Source: Variovorax jilinensis
GTDB lineage: Bacteria; Pseudomonadota; Gammaproteobacteria; Burkholderiales; Burkholderiaceae_C
Length of the DNA: 64,000 nucleotides
Assembly: GCF_030316885.1 (NCBI RefSeq)
Contig: NZ_JASZYQ010000002.1
Location: forward strand, 194,001 to 258,000
Direction of reading: 5' to 3'
Under the pieces are notes generated by a model. That model was not told the DNA's origin, made no database searches, and saw only the letters and a list, made by a program, of their open reading frames with translations. Below are positions 26,624 to 36,424 of this stretch, one piece after another (the stretch's first letter is position 1; every line of letters begins with the position of its first letter). Both the position numbers and the translations under genes were made by a program.

Positions 26624-28261
26624 ATGAGCGCAGTCCTCGATCCCCACGGCCACGCCACCGGTCACGACGACCACGGCCACGACGAGCATCACGACGCCCC
26701 CACAGGCTGGCGCCGCTGGGTCTTCGCGACCAACCACAAGGACATCGGCACGCTGTACCTGCTGTTCTCGTTCACGATGCTGATGGTCGGCGGCGTGCTC
26801 GCGCTGATGATCCGCGCCGAGCTGTTCCAGCCCGGCCTGCAGCTGGTGAACCCCGAGCTGTTCAACCAGCTCACCACCATGCACGGCCTCATCATGGTGT
26901 TCGGCGCCATCATGCCGGCCTTCGTGGGCTTCGCGAACTGGATGATCCCGCTCCAGATCGGCGCCTCGGACATGGCCTTCGCGCGCATGAACAACTTCAG
27001 CTTCTGGCTGCTGATCCCGGCGGCGCTGATGCTGGTCGGTTCGTTCTTCATGCCCGGCGGCGCACCGGCGGCCGGCTGGACGCTCTATGCGCCGCTGACG
27101 CTGCAGATGGGCCCGTCGATGGATGCCGGCATCTTCGCGATGCACATCATGGGTGCCTCGTCGATCATGGGCTCCATCAACATCATCGTCACCATCCTCA
27201 ACATGCGCGCCCCCGGCATGACGCTCATGAAGATGCCGATGTTCTGCTGGACCTGGCTCATCACCGCCTACCTGCTGATCGCCGTGATGCCGGTGCTCGC
27301 AGGCGCCATCACGATGACGCTGACCGACCGCCACTTCGGCACCAGCTTCTTCAACCCGGCGGGCGGCGGCGACCCGGTGATGTACCAGCACATCTTCTGG
27401 TTCTTCGGCCACCCCGAGGTCTACATCATGATCTTGCCGGCCTTCGGCATCATCAGCCAGATCGTGCCGGCGTTCGCGCGCAAGCGGCTCTTCGGCTATG
27501 CCTCGATGGTGTATGCGACCTCGTCGATCGCGATCCTGTCGTTCATCGTCTGGGCCCACCACATGTTCACGACCGGCATGCCTCTCACGGGCCAGCTGTT
27601 CTTCATGTACGCCACGATGCTGATCGCCGTGCCCACGGCGGTGAAGGTCTTCAACTGGATCGCCACCATGTGGCAGGGCTCGATGACCTTCGAGACCCCG
27701 ATGCTGTTCGCGGTCGGCTTCATCTTCGTGTTCACGATGGGCGGCTTCACGGGCCTGATCCTCGCGGTCGCCCCGATCGACACGCAGCTGCAGGACACCT
27801 ACTACGTCGTCGCCCACTTCCACTACGTGCTGGTGGCCGGCTCGCTGTATGCCATGTTCGCCGGCTACTACTACTGGTCGCCGAAGTGGACCGGCGTGAT
27901 GTACAACGAGACGCGCGGCAAGGTGCACTTCTGGTGGTCGCTGATCTCGTTCAACGTCACCTTCTTCCCGATGCATTTCCTGGGCCTTGCGGGCATGCCG
28001 CGCCGCTATGCCGACTACCCGATGCAGTTCGCCGACTTCAACGCGATCGCCACGGTCGGTGCCTTCGGCTTCGGCCTGGCCCAGGTGTACTTCTTCCTCT
28101 TCATCGTGCTGCCCACCATGATGGGCAAGGGCGAGAAGGCACCGCAGAAGCCCTGGGAAGGCGCCGAAGGACTCGAATGGGAAGTGCCGTCGCCGGCGCC
28201 CTTCCACACCTTCGAGACCCCGCCCAAGCTCGACGCCACCGCAACCCGAGTGATCGGCTGA
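26624..28261 (+). CDS. ctaD: cytochrome c oxidase subunit I
   Basis: A 545-residue haem-copper oxidase core subunit with 12 membrane helices. The CuB/haem ligands and proton-channel residues are all present: FGHPEVYI (CuB His and the cross-linked Tyr neighbourhood, with Glu), WAHHMF (CuB His pair), PTAVKVFNW (K-channel Lys), and VAHFHYVL (haem His pair). The N-terminus is His/Asp-rich before the family motif [10 protein letters not shown]. It reduces oxygen to water and pumps protons. AAGGAA precedes the ATG. Confidence 0.97.
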   Translation: MSAVLDPHGHATGHDDHGHDEHHDAPTGWRRWVFATNHKDIGTLYLLFSFTMLMVGGVLALMIRAELFQPGLQLVNPELFNQLTTMHGLIMVFGAIMPAFVGFANWMIPLQIGASDMAFARMNNFSFWLLIPAALMLVGSFFMPGGAPAAGWTLYAPLTLQMGPSMDAGIFAMHIMGASSIMGSINIIVTILNMRAPGMTLMKMPMFCWTWLITAYLLIAVMPVLAGAITMTLTDRHFGTSFFNPAGGGDPVMYQHIFWFFGHPEVYIMILPAFGIISQIVPAFARKRLFGYASMVYATSSIAILSFIVWAHHMFTTGMPLTGQLFFMYATMLIAVPTAVKVFNWIATMWQGSMTFETPMLFAVGFIFVFTMGGFTGLILAVAPIDTQLQDTYYVVAHFHYVLVAGSLYAMFAGYYYWSPKWTGVMYNETRGKVHFWWSLISFNVTFFPMHFLGLAGMPRRYADYPMQFADFNAIATVGAFGFGLAQVYFFLFIVLPTMMGKGEKAPQKPWEGAEGLEWEVPSPAPFHTFETPPKLDATATRVIG

Positions 28262-28274
28262 CGCCGAGGCCGCC

Positions 28275-28388
28275 ATGACGACACCCGAACAGAAAGCCAG
28301 CAACCGCCGCATGGGGCTCACGCTGGCCTCGATCGCGCTGCTGTTCCTCGTCGGCTTCATCGTGCGCATGGTCTGGATCGGCCACTAG
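28275..28388 (+). CDS. cytochrome oxidase small assembly protein (37 residues)
   Basis: A short gene between ctaD (13-base gap) and ctaG (11-base gap). It encodes 37 residues starting MTTPEQKASNRRMG, with one membrane segment (about 14-34) and ending VRMVWIGH. The charged N-terminus and single helix match the small oxidase-associated peptides that occupy this slot in Burkholderiales. Its role in assembly or stability is presumed from position. It is easily missed because of its length. Confidence 0.75.
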   Translation: MTTPEQKASNRRMGLTLASIALLFLVGFIVRMVWIGH

Positions 28389-28399
28389 GCGGCACGGCA

Positions 28400-29029
28400 A
28401 TGACAGGTCCGCGCATCCGTCGAGCGAACGCCCGCATGGTCGGCAAGCTGGCCGTCGTCGCGATGGGCATGTTCGCCTTCGGCTACGCGCTGGTGCCGCT
28501 CTACCGCGCGATCTGCGAGATGACCGGCATCAACATCCTGGCCCTGTCGGAGCTGCAGGTGCCCGGCGGTGCGTCGGGTGGCGACAAGGTGCGTGTGCCC
28601 GACAACTCGCAGGTCGACACCAGCCGCACCATCACCGTCGAGTTCGATGCCAACGTGCGGGGCTTGTGGGACTTCAAGCCGGCGCAACGCTCGATGCAGG
28701 TCCATCCGGGCCAGCTCAACACCGTGATGTACGAGTTCCAGAACGTGCAGAACCGGCGCATGGCCGCGCAGGCGATTCCCAGTTACGCGCCGCAGCAGGC
28801 CGCGCCCTACTTCAACAAGCTCGAGTGCTTCTGCTTCAACCAGTACACGCTCGAGGCGGGCGAGAAGAAGCAGTGGCCGGTGGCCTTCGTGATCGACCCG
28901 AAGATCTCCAAGGATGTGAAGACCATCACGCTGAGCTATACCTTCTTCGAGGTCGGCGGCAAGACACCACCGGCGCCCGTGGCCGCCAATGCGGCCGTGC
29001 CTGCTGCCTTGTCGGAGCCCCGTTCATGA
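28400..29029 (+). CDS. ctaG: Cox11/CtaG copper chaperone for the CuB site
   Basis: A 209-residue protein. An N-terminal membrane anchor (about 13-35) is followed by VPLYRAICEMTG and the copper-binding signature ECFCFNQYTL (CFC motif, near residues 143-152) in an immunoglobulin-like periplasmic domain. Cox11 delivers copper to the CuB centre of subunit I. Its stop overlaps the next start by four bases (ATGA), and it lies between the structural genes it serves. Confidence 0.94.
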   Translation: MTGPRIRRANARMVGKLAVVAMGMFAFGYALVPLYRAICEMTGINILALSELQVPGGASGGDKVRVPDNSQVDTSRTITVEFDANVRGLWDFKPAQRSMQVHPGQLNTVMYEFQNVQNRRMAAQAIPSYAPQQAAPYFNKLECFCFNQYTLEAGEKKQWPVAFVIDPKISKDVKTITLSYTFFEVGGKTPPAPVAANAAVPAALSEPRS

Positions 29030-29238
29030 GCAGCGAATCCGGCGTCGCACGCAAGGGCTCGTTGTGGCAGACGGTGAAGGCCGTGGGCTGGTCCTTCTTC
29101 GGCGTACGCAAGCGGAGCGGCTTCCAGGACGACCTGGCACGGCTCAACCCGCTGCACATCATCGCGGTCGCCTTCGTGGCCGTGGCGCTGTTCGTGACGG
29201 CGCTGGTCTTGCTGGTGCGATGGGTCGCGACAGCCTGA
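29026..29238 (+). CDS. DUF2970 small membrane protein
   Basis: A 70-residue protein with the family's LWQTVKAVGWSFFGVRKRSG start, then ARLNPLHIIAVAF leading into a single C-terminal membrane helix. DUF2970 proteins are found inside oxidase operons of betaproteobacteria, with no proven role. Translation is coupled to ctaG by an ATGA overlap. The gene is followed by ctaE after 54 bases. Confidence 0.85.
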   Translation: MSSESGVARKGSLWQTVKAVGWSFFGVRKRSGFQDDLARLNPLHIIAVAFVAVALFVTALVLLVRWVATA

Positions 29239-29292
29239 CGACGAAGACATCCCACAGAACTTGAAGCTACAGAAGAAAACCCAGGACCCGAA

Positions 29293-30174
29293 ATGAGCGC
29301 AACCACCCCCGGCACCACGCCCTACTACTTCGTGCCCGGTCCATCGGCCTTTCCGGTCATGGCCGCCATCGGACTGCTGTTCGTGATCCTGGGCGCGGCC
29401 CAGTGGATCAACGGCCATCAGTGGGGCATGTGGTCCTTGCTGGCCGGCATGATCGTCTGGCTCGGCACGCTCTACGTCTGGTTCGCGCAGTCGATCCGCG
29501 AAAGCGAAGGCGGTCTGTACGGCCACAAGATCGACCTCTCGTTCCGCTGGAGCATGAGCTGGTTCATCTTCTCGGAAGTGATGTTCTTCGGCGCCTTCTT
29601 CACGGCGCTGTGGTGGGCTCGCAACCACGCGCTGCCTTCGCTCGGCAGCCTCGACAACGCGATGATCTGGCCCGACTTCAAGGCCGTCTGGCCCTCGAAT
29701 GCGGTGGGCGCCACCGGTTCGCCGGCCGGCAACGTCGAGCCCTTCCTGACCGTCGGTCCGTTCTGGCTGCCGACCATCAACACCGCGCTGCTGCTGAGCT
29801 CGGGTGTCACGCTGACCATCGCCCACCACGCGCTGCGCGTCGACAAGCGCGCCCAGGCCATCCGCTTCATGTGGCTCACGGTGGTGCTCGGCTTCGTCTT
29901 CCTGTGCGTGCAGGCCTACGAATACCACCACCTCTACAACGACCTGAACCTCAAGCTCAGCTCGGGTGCCTACGGCTCTACCTTCTTCATGCTGACCGGC
30001 TTCCACGGCCTGCATGTGTTCATCGGCATGCTGATGCTGTTCTTCATCACGATGCGGCTGCGCCGGGGCCATTTCACGGCCGAACGGCACTTCGGCTTCG
30101 AGGGCGCGGCCTGGTACTGGCATTTCGTCGACGTGGTGTGGCTCGGCCTCTACTTCCTGGTCTACTGGCTTTGA
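29293..30174 (+). CDS. ctaE: cytochrome c oxidase subunit III
   Basis: A 293-residue membrane protein with seven predicted helices. It carries the family stretches FRWSMSWFIFSEVMFFGAFF, FLCVQAYEYHHLYND, STFFMLTGFHGLHVFIG and FEGAAWYWHFVDVVWL. Subunit III stabilises subunit I and sustains proton pumping. It closes the first half of the oxidase cluster, and a strong terminator lies 22 bases after its stop. Confidence 0.96.
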   Translation: MSATTPGTTPYYFVPGPSAFPVMAAIGLLFVILGAAQWINGHQWGMWSLLAGMIVWLGTLYVWFAQSIRESEGGLYGHKIDLSFRWSMSWFIFSEVMFFGAFFTALWWARNHALPSLGSLDNAMIWPDFKAVWPSNAVGATGSPAGNVEPFLTVGPFWLPTINTALLLSSGVTLTIAHHALRVDKRAQAIRFMWLTVVLGFVFLCVQAYEYHHLYNDLNLKLSSGAYGSTFFMLTGFHGLHVFIGMLMLFFITMRLRRGHFTAERHFGFEGAAWYWHFVDVVWLGLYFLVYWL

Positions 30175-30196
30175 GCATTCGCGACGACGGCAAAAA

Positions 30197-30220
30197 GAAA
30201 AAGCGCCGCAAGGCGCTTTT
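30197..30220. terminator. bidirectional terminator after ctaE
   Basis: Perfect 10-bp stem AAAAAGCGCC / GGCGCTTTTT with a GCAA tetraloop. T-runs on both strands can end ctaE and the convergent twin-transmembrane gene. Confidence 0.9.
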
Positions 30221-30248
30221 TTCATGGTTCTCGTGGAACGAGGATCAC

Positions 30249-30470
30249 CTACTTTCCGACCGGCAGGCCCCCTGGCTGGATGTAGCCGAATTTCCAGGCC
30301 AGCAGCACGCAGAGGAACAAAAGGACCGAAAGGCCGATCCGAACCGTGAGCGCGCGCACCATGCCGCCGCTCTTGGAGCGGCCGTCGCGCCCATCCCTCA
30401 GCATGAAGTAGAGCGCCACCGCGAGACTGCCCAGGATGCCGATGAAGGCCAGGGCCACAAGGTATTTCAT
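30249..30470 (-). CDS. twin transmembrane protein (DUF2909-like)
   Basis: A 73-residue protein with two membrane helices (about residues 3-23 and 44-63) joined by a basic loop, RDGRDGRSKSGG, and ending IQPGGLPVGK. This layout fits the DUF2909 family, which recurs between ctaE and the SURF1 gene in Burkholderiales. It is the only minus-strand gene inside the oxidase cluster. Its function is not known. Another ATG lies three codons upstream. Confidence 0.75.
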   Translation of the reverse strand: MKYLVALAFIGILGSLAVALYFMLRDGRDGRSKSGGMVRALTVRIGLSVLLFLCVLLAWKFGYIQPGGLPVGK

Positions 30471-30506
30471 GACCCGCATTATCGGCCGCCGGCGCCGCCC
30501 CGTGCC

Positions 30507-31382
30507 TTGAACGCACAGCCCCCCGCCGCCACGCCCGTCCACCCGCGCGCCGGCCGCTTCTGGCTGGTCACGACCGTGGCGTTGCTGACCCTGGCCGCCA
30601 CCTTCTCGCTCGGCCGCTGGCAGCTCTCGCGCGCCGCCCAGAAGGAAGCCCTGCAGGCCGAGATCGACGCCCGCAAGAGCCTGCCGCCACTCGATTCGCA
30701 GGCCTTTCTCGCCCTGGCCGACGCCACCGGCGCGATGCACCAGCCGGTGCGCCTGCGCGGGCTCTGGCTGACGCCGCACACGGTCTATCTCGACAACCGC
30801 CAGATGCATGGCGTGCCGGGCTTCTACGTGCTGACCCCGTTCGCGCTCGAGGGCAGCGAGCAGACCGTGCTGATCCAGCGCGGCTGGATCCAGCGCAACT
30901 TCACCGATCGCGCGCTGCTCGGCGCGGTCGAGACGCCGAGCGGCCTGGTCGAGGTCACGGCCCGCATCGCCCCGGCGCCTGCGCACCTGCTCGAACTCGG
31001 CAAGTCGGAGACGACCGCGGCCGCGCCTGCCGCACCGGGTTCGGCATCGGCACTGACCGCAGGTGCCGCTGCCGCACCTGCGGCATCCGCCTCACCCGCC
31101 GTGCCGCCTTCCGTGGGGTCTTCGCGCATCCGGCAGAATCTCGGCCTTGAAGCGTTCCGCGCCGAAACCGGTCTGCCCCTGCGTACCGACGTCTCCCTGC
31201 AGCAGACCGGCCCGGCGTCCGAGGGACTGCAGCGCGACTGGCCGGCTCCTGCACTGGGCGTGGAAAAGCACTACGGCTATGCGTTCCAGTGGTTCGGCCT
31301 GTCGGCCCTCGTGATATTCCTCTATGTCTGGTTCCAATTCATCGCCCCCTACCGCCGCGCACGCCTTGCCCGCCGCGGCTGA
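30507..31382 (+). CDS. SURF1-family oxidase assembly protein
   Basis: A protein of about 291 residues with the SURF1 layout: first helix after RAGRFWLVTTV, then LGRWQLSRAAQK, GLWLTPHTVYLDNRQMHGVPG, and a last helix at [21 protein letters not shown] (about 255-275). SURF1 helps insert haem a during assembly of subunit I. Residues about 167-205 are an Ala/Pro/Ser-rich insert in the periplasmic domain, unusual for the family. No ATG fits, and a TTG at 30507 is the likely start. Its end overlaps the next gene by 59 bases. Confidence 0.88.
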   Translation: MNAQPPAATPVHPRAGRFWLVTTVALLTLAATFSLGRWQLSRAAQKEALQAEIDARKSLPPLDSQAFLALADATGAMHQPVRLRGLWLTPHTVYLDNRQMHGVPGFYVLTPFALEGSEQTVLIQRGWIQRNFTDRALLGAVETPSGLVEVTARIAPAPAHLLELGKSETTAAAPAAPGSASALTAGAAAAPAASASPAVPPSVGSSRIRQNLGLEAFRAETGLPLRTDVSLQQTGPASEGLQRDWPAPALGVEKHYGYAFQWFGLSALVIFLYVWFQFIAPYRRARLARRG

Positions 31383-32049
31383 CGAGCCGCTCGGCCTGAC
31401 CGTGCACTCGATGCCGTCGCCGCGCCAGGCGCTGGCCGGGGCCGAGGCGCGGCGCACGCTGCAGGGCCGCTGGAAGATGCTGTTCGTGCTGCTGTGCTGC
31501 GCAGCGCCTGTCATCGCCTCCTACTTCACCTACTACGTGGTGCGCCCGGAGGGCCGCAGCGTCTATGGCGAACTGATCGATCCGCAGCGCCCGCTGCCCG
31601 GCATCGAGGCCATCGAGCCCGACGGCAAGGTGCTGCGCCTGCCCGCGCTCAAGGGCCAGTGGCTGCTGGTGGCGGTTGCCGGCGCTGCGTGCGACGCGCT
31701 GTGTGAACAGCAGCTCTACCTGCAGCGCCAGCTGCGGGAGAGCCTGGGCCGCGAGAAGGACAGGCTCGACCGTGTCTGGCTGGTGAGCGACGACCAGCCG
31801 TTGCCCGAGCGGCTGGCCCAGGGCCTGCGCGGCGCCACGGTGCTGCGCGTGCCCGCGGCCGAGCTGCAGAAGTGGCTGCCGGCCAGTGCGGGCCACGACG
31901 TCTCCGAGCACCTGTTCGTGGTCGACCCGCTCGGCAATCTCATGATGCGCTTCCCGGCCCGCATGGACGCCGCCGGCGCCAGCCGCGGCAAGCGCGACCT
32001 CGACCGCCTGCTGCGCGCCTCCTCGTCCTGGGACGAAGCCGGCCGCTGA
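31324..32049 (+). CDS. membrane-anchored Sco-like (thioredoxin-fold) protein
   Basis: A 241-residue protein with a cytosolic N-tail, one membrane helix (about 51-72) and a periplasmic domain. The domain carries ACDALC (Cys123 and Cys127, CX3C) after [13 protein letters not shown], and [12 protein letters not shown] with His196. The order and spacing copy the Sco copper chaperones (CPDVC then DHSA...DPQG), but the surrounding sequence is strongly diverged. It may handle copper or thiols during CuA assembly. It overlaps the SURF1 gene and precedes ctaA by eight bases. Confidence 0.75.
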   Translation: MSGSNSSPPTAAHALPAAADEPLGLTVHSMPSPRQALAGAEARRTLQGRWKMLFVLLCCAAPVIASYFTYYVVRPEGRSVYGELIDPQRPLPGIEAIEPDGKVLRLPALKGQWLLVAVAGAACDALCEQQLYLQRQLRESLGREKDRLDRVWLVSDDQPLPERLAQGLRGATVLRVPAAELQKWLPASAGHDVSEHLFVVDPLGNLMMRFPARMDAAGASRGKRDLDRLLRASSSWDEAGR

Positions 32050-32057
32050 CCCGCGCC

Positions 32058-33236
32058 ATGGACACCAACTCGCTCTACGACCTCAAGCCGATCGCCTGGC
32101 TGCTGGCGTTCGGCGTGCTGCTCGCGCTCGGCCCGCTGCTGTGGGTCTGGCGCCGCAACGCGGGCGCCGGCGCGGCGCGCCGTCTGCATGCGCTGACCGT
32201 GCTCACGCTGTTCCTGACCTTCGACCTCACGCTGTTCGGCGCCTTCACGCGCCTGAGCGATTCCGGTCTCGGGTGTCCCGACTGGCCCGGCTGCTACGGC
32301 AATGCGAGCCCGGTCGGCGCGCGCCACGACATCGCGATGGCGCAGGCTGCGCAGCCGACCGGACCGGTCACGCATTCCAAGGCCTGGGTCGAGATGGTGC
32401 ATCGCTACCTGGCAAGCGCGGTCGGCTTCCTGATCCTCGTGCTGGCGATCGCGACGCTGGTCGCGCGGCGCCGCCAGCGCCGGCCCGACCACCGCGGCGA
32501 GCGCGCGCTGAGCGCCTGGTGGCCCGCAGCCACGCTGGTCTGGGTCTGCCTGCAGGGCGCCTTCGGCGCGCTGACCGTGACCTGGAAACTGTTCCCCGCG
32601 ATCGTCACGCTGCACCTGCTGGGCGCCGTCGTGCTGCTCGCCCTGCTGTGCATCCAGGCGGTGCGCTACCAGCAGGCCGCACTGCAGCGCCTGCCGATCG
32701 CGCTGCCGGACGCGCTGCGCACGCTGCTGGTGGTCACCACCGTGCTGCTCGGCGTGCAGATCGCGCTCGGCGGCTGGGTCAGCACCAACTATGCGGTCCT
32801 GGCCTGCACCCAGTTCCCGACCTGCCAGGACAGCTGGTGGCCACCGATGAACTTCGCGCAGGGCTTCGAGATCTGGCGCCACCTCGGCGAGACCTCGGCG
32901 GGCACGCCGATCGACTTCTCGGCCCTCACGGCGATCCACTACGTGCACCGCCTGATGGCCTACCTGGTGTTCGCGGCGATCGGCCTCCTGGCCTGGCGGC
33001 TGCATCGCTTCACAGCTCTGCGCGCCCAATCCCGCTGGCTGGCAGGGCTGGCGCTGCTGCAGCTGGCCACCGGCCTCGGCAACGTGCTGCTCGACTGGCC
33101 GTTGCTGGCTGCCCTGCTGCACACCGGCGGCGCCGCGGCCCTGGCCGTGGTGCTCACCTGGACCCTGTGCGAGAGCCGTCGCGAGAGCGCCCGCACGGCA
33201 ACCGGCGCAGTGCGCGGCGCGGAGGTCTATTCATGA
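32058..33236 (+). CDS. ctaA: haem A synthase (COX15/CtaA)
   Basis: A 392-residue membrane protein with eight predicted helices in two repeats. Haem-contacting histidines are in [29 protein letters not shown] and LLHTGGAAA. The conserved [21 protein letters not shown] loop and [14 protein letters not shown] carry paired cysteines. It oxidises the methyl group of haem O to make haem A. It overlaps the haem O synthase gene by four bases (ATGA), matching their sequential reactions. Confidence 0.93.
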   Translation: MDTNSLYDLKPIAWLLAFGVLLALGPLLWVWRRNAGAGAARRLHALTVLTLFLTFDLTLFGAFTRLSDSGLGCPDWPGCYGNASPVGARHDIAMAQAAQPTGPVTHSKAWVEMVHRYLASAVGFLILVLAIATLVARRRQRRPDHRGERALSAWWPAATLVWVCLQGAFGALTVTWKLFPAIVTLHLLGAVVLLALLCIQAVRYQQAALQRLPIALPDALRTLLVVTTVLLGVQIALGGWVSTNYAVLACTQFPTCQDSWWPPMNFAQGFEIWRHLGETSAGTPIDFSALTAIHYVHRLMAYLVFAAIGLLAWRLHRFTALRAQSRWLAGLALLQLATGLGNVLLDWPLLAALLHTGGAAALAVVLTWTLCESRRESARTATGAVRGAEVYS

Positions 33237-34138
33237 GCGCACCCGCCTCCGTATCGCCGACCAGCGCGGCAAGCGTGCTGCGCCAGTTCTATGCGCTGAC
33301 CAAGCCGCGCGTGGTGCAGCTGATCGTCTTCTGCGCCCTGATCGGCATGGTGCTCGCGGTGCCCGGCGTGCCGACCATCGCCGACCTGCAGCGCGGCGCG
33401 CTGGCCTGCATCGGCATCTGGCTGGTCGCCGGCGCTGCCGCCGCCTTCAACTGCCTGGTCGAGAAGGGCATCGACGCCAAGATGAAGCGCACCGCCTGGC
33501 GCCCCACGGCGCGGGGCCAGCTCAGCGACCGCCAGGCCCTGATCTTCTCGGCCGTCCTGTGTGCGGCCGGCTCGGTGCTGCTGTGGTTCACGGTGAACCC
33601 GCTCACGATGTGGCTGACCTTCGCCACCTTCGTCGGCTACGCGGTGGTCTACACCGTGATCCTCAAGCCGCTGACGCCGCAGAACATCGTGATCGGCGGC
33701 GCCTCTGGCGCGATGCCGCCGGTGCTCGGATGGGCCGCCATGACCGGCGACGTCGGGCCCGAGGCATTGATCCTGTTCCTGATCATCTTCCTCTGGACCC
33801 CGCCGCATTTCTGGGCACTGGCGCTCTACCGCGTCGAGGACTACCGCAAGGCCGGCCTGCCGATGCTGCCGGTCACGCACGGCAACGAGTTCACGCGGCT
33901 GCAGGTGCTGCTCTACACCTTCATCCTGTTCGCGGCCTGCCTGATGCCCTTCATCTACGGCATGAGCGGCTGGCTGTACCTCGTGGTCGCGGTGGCGGTC
34001 AGCATCGGCTTCACGGGCTACGCCTTCGCGCTGTGGCGCAACTATTCCGACGCGCTTGCGCGCAAGACCTTCCGTTTTTCACTGATCCACCTGAGCGTGC
34101 TGTTCGCGGCGCTGCTGGTCGACCACTACCTCCGATGA
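33233..34138 (+). CDS. cyoE: protohaem IX farnesyltransferase (haem O synthase)
   Basis: A 301-residue UbiA-superfamily prenyltransferase with about nine membrane helices. The first Asp-rich site is in [16 protein letters not shown], and the second loop is [29 protein letters not shown] opens the family core. It attaches farnesyl to haem B, giving the haem O that CtaA converts. Translation is coupled to ctaA upstream, and to the Sco gene downstream by ATGA. Confidence 0.95.
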   Translation: MSAPASVSPTSAASVLRQFYALTKPRVVQLIVFCALIGMVLAVPGVPTIADLQRGALACIGIWLVAGAAAAFNCLVEKGIDAKMKRTAWRPTARGQLSDRQALIFSAVLCAAGSVLLWFTVNPLTMWLTFATFVGYAVVYTVILKPLTPQNIVIGGASGAMPPVLGWAAMTGDVGPEALILFLIIFLWTPPHFWALALYRVEDYRKAGLPMLPVTHGNEFTRLQVLLYTFILFAACLMPFIYGMSGWLYLVVAVAVSIGFTGYAFALWRNYSDALARKTFRFSLIHLSVLFAALLVDHYLR

Positions 34139-34755
34139 CCCACCCCCTCACCAAGCGGCAGGCGCTGCGCACCCTGGCCCTGGCCGGTCTCGCGGCAGCC
34201 GTCGCCGTGCCGCTCGCGGCCTGCACCGAGTCCAAGCCCAGCTTCCAGGCGGTCGACATCACGGGCGCCGACTATGCGAAGGATTTTTCGCTGAGCGATG
34301 CCGATGGCAAGGTGCGCACGATGGCCGACTTCAAGGGCAAGGCCGTGGTTCTGTTCTTCGGCTATGCCCAATGCCCCGACGTCTGCCCGACGACGATGAC
34401 CGAGATGGCGCAGGTCAAGCAGCAGCTCGGCGCCGATGGCGACAAGCTGCAGGTGCTGTTCGTGACGGTCGACCCGACGCGCGACACGCCCGAGGTCATG
34501 AAGGCCTACATGGGCGCCTTCGACCCGGCCTTCGTGGCGCTGATCCCGACGCCGGAGCAGCTGAGCGCGCTCGCCAAGGACTTCAAGGTCTATTACAAGA
34601 AGGTCGACGGCAAGACCCCGTCCAGCTATTCGATGGACCATTCGGCCGCCAGCTTCGTCTACGACCCGCAGGGCCGGCTGCGCCTCTACGCGCGCTATGG
34701 CGCTGGCGTTGCGCCGATGGTGTCGGACCTCAAGACGCTCCTCAAGACGTCCTAG
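34135..34755 (+). CDS. Sco-family copper chaperone lipoprotein
   Basis: A 206-residue protein with a lipoprotein signal (lipobox LAAC, Cys30) and a thioredoxin-like domain. The copper ligands are CPDVC (Cys80, Cys84) and His169 in [13 protein letters not shown]. Sco proteins bring copper, and reducing power, to the CuA site of CoxB. This is the last gene of the oxidase cluster and is followed by a strong terminator. Confidence 0.95.
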   Translation: MTHPLTKRQALRTLALAGLAAAVAVPLAACTESKPSFQAVDITGADYAKDFSLSDADGKVRTMADFKGKAVVLFFGYAQCPDVCPTTMTEMAQVKQQLGADGDKLQVLFVTVDPTRDTPEVMKAYMGAFDPAFVALIPTPEQLSALAKDFKVYYKKVDGKTPSSYSMDHSAASFVYDPQGRLRLYARYGAGVAPMVSDLKTLLKTS

Positions 34756-34764
34756 AAACCAAAA

Positions 34765-34791
34765 AAAAGCCCGGAAGCAAACCGGGCTTTT
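34765..34791. terminator. bidirectional terminator between the Sco gene and rpoH
   Basis: Perfect 10-bp stem AAAAGCCCGG / CCGGGCTTTT with a seven-base loop, flanked by an A-run and a T-run. It serves the Sco gene on the plus strand and rpoH on the minus strand. Confidence 0.9.
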
Positions 34792-34810
34792 CTTATCGAA
34801 GCGGCGCGAA

Positions 34811-35752
<942 letters not shown>

Positions 35753-35780
35753 TGGGGAAACTCCTTCTTTCAAGGCCATA

Positions 35781-35807
35781 TTAGCACTCGGTTAGAGAGA
35801 GTGCTAA
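35781..35807. promoter_or_regulatory. CIRCE element (HrcA operator) upstream of rpoH
   Basis: Exact TTAGCACTC, nine bases, GAGTGCTAA, with no mismatch to the CIRCE consensus. It lies 28 bases before the rpoH start. CIRCE is the operator of the HrcA repressor, which normally controls groESL, so rpoH is probably under HrcA control here. Confidence 0.95.
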
Positions 35808-35864
35808 GGCAAGGGTTCCCCCTGATTTCTATGGGGCCGATAGCCTGGCCCTACCCGGGCCGGA

Positions 35865-36326
35865 CTACCACCGTACTCCCAGCCGCCGGAACAGCAGCGA
35901 CCAGACGAACAGCGGGCCGACCCAGAGGTATTGGATGTCCTCGAAGAAGGAAGGTTTCCGGCCCTCGACCTTGTGGCCGATGAACTGGAAGATCCAGGCC
36001 ACCACGAAGATGGTGGCGCAGATCGGCAGCACAAGGTCTCCCATCGCATGCACCAGCGCCAGCGCGAGGACGATCGAGCCGAGCATCGACAGCAGGAAGA
36101 CCGGCGAGCGCAGCGTCACGTAGTAGACCGCGCTCGCGGCAACGAAGGCGTAGGCGACCCACGGGTGCAGCGCGTACAGCAGGCCGACCAGGCTCAGCAT
36201 GATCGCGGGGATCGCGAACACGTGGATCGCTTCGTTGGTCGGGTGGCGATGGCTCTCGCCGTAGTGGGCGAGCAGGCGGTCGACCTTGCGGTCGGTGCCT
36301 GCCAGCGGGGCGGCTGCGGTGTTCAT
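35865..36326 (-). CDS. DUF962 (Mpo1-like) membrane protein
   Basis: A 153-residue protein with three to four membrane helices. The family signature HYGESHRHPTNEAIHVFAIP (about 20-39) holds the conserved histidines, and later WIFQFIGHKVEGRKPSF holds another. The yeast homologue Mpo1 is an iron-dependent dioxygenase of alpha-oxidation of 2-hydroxy fatty acids, and the histidines are retained here. The bacterial role is untested. It lies between ftsY and rpoH, all on the same strand. Confidence 0.88.
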   Translation of the reverse strand: MNTAAAPLAGTDRKVDRLLAHYGESHRHPTNEAIHVFAIPAIMLSLVGLLYALHPWVAYAFVAASAVYYVTLRSPVFLLSMLGSIVLALALVHAMGDLVLPICATIFVVAWIFQFIGHKVEGRKPSFFEDIQYLWVGPLFVWSLLFRRLGVRW

Positions 36327-36424
36327 GTGGCGGTCTCCGATGCCTCTTGGCGGGCGCCGACGATGATGCCAGAGGGCGGTCGCGCCGACAAACCGGGACG
36401 ACCCCGAGACCGGTCGCCGTGGCG

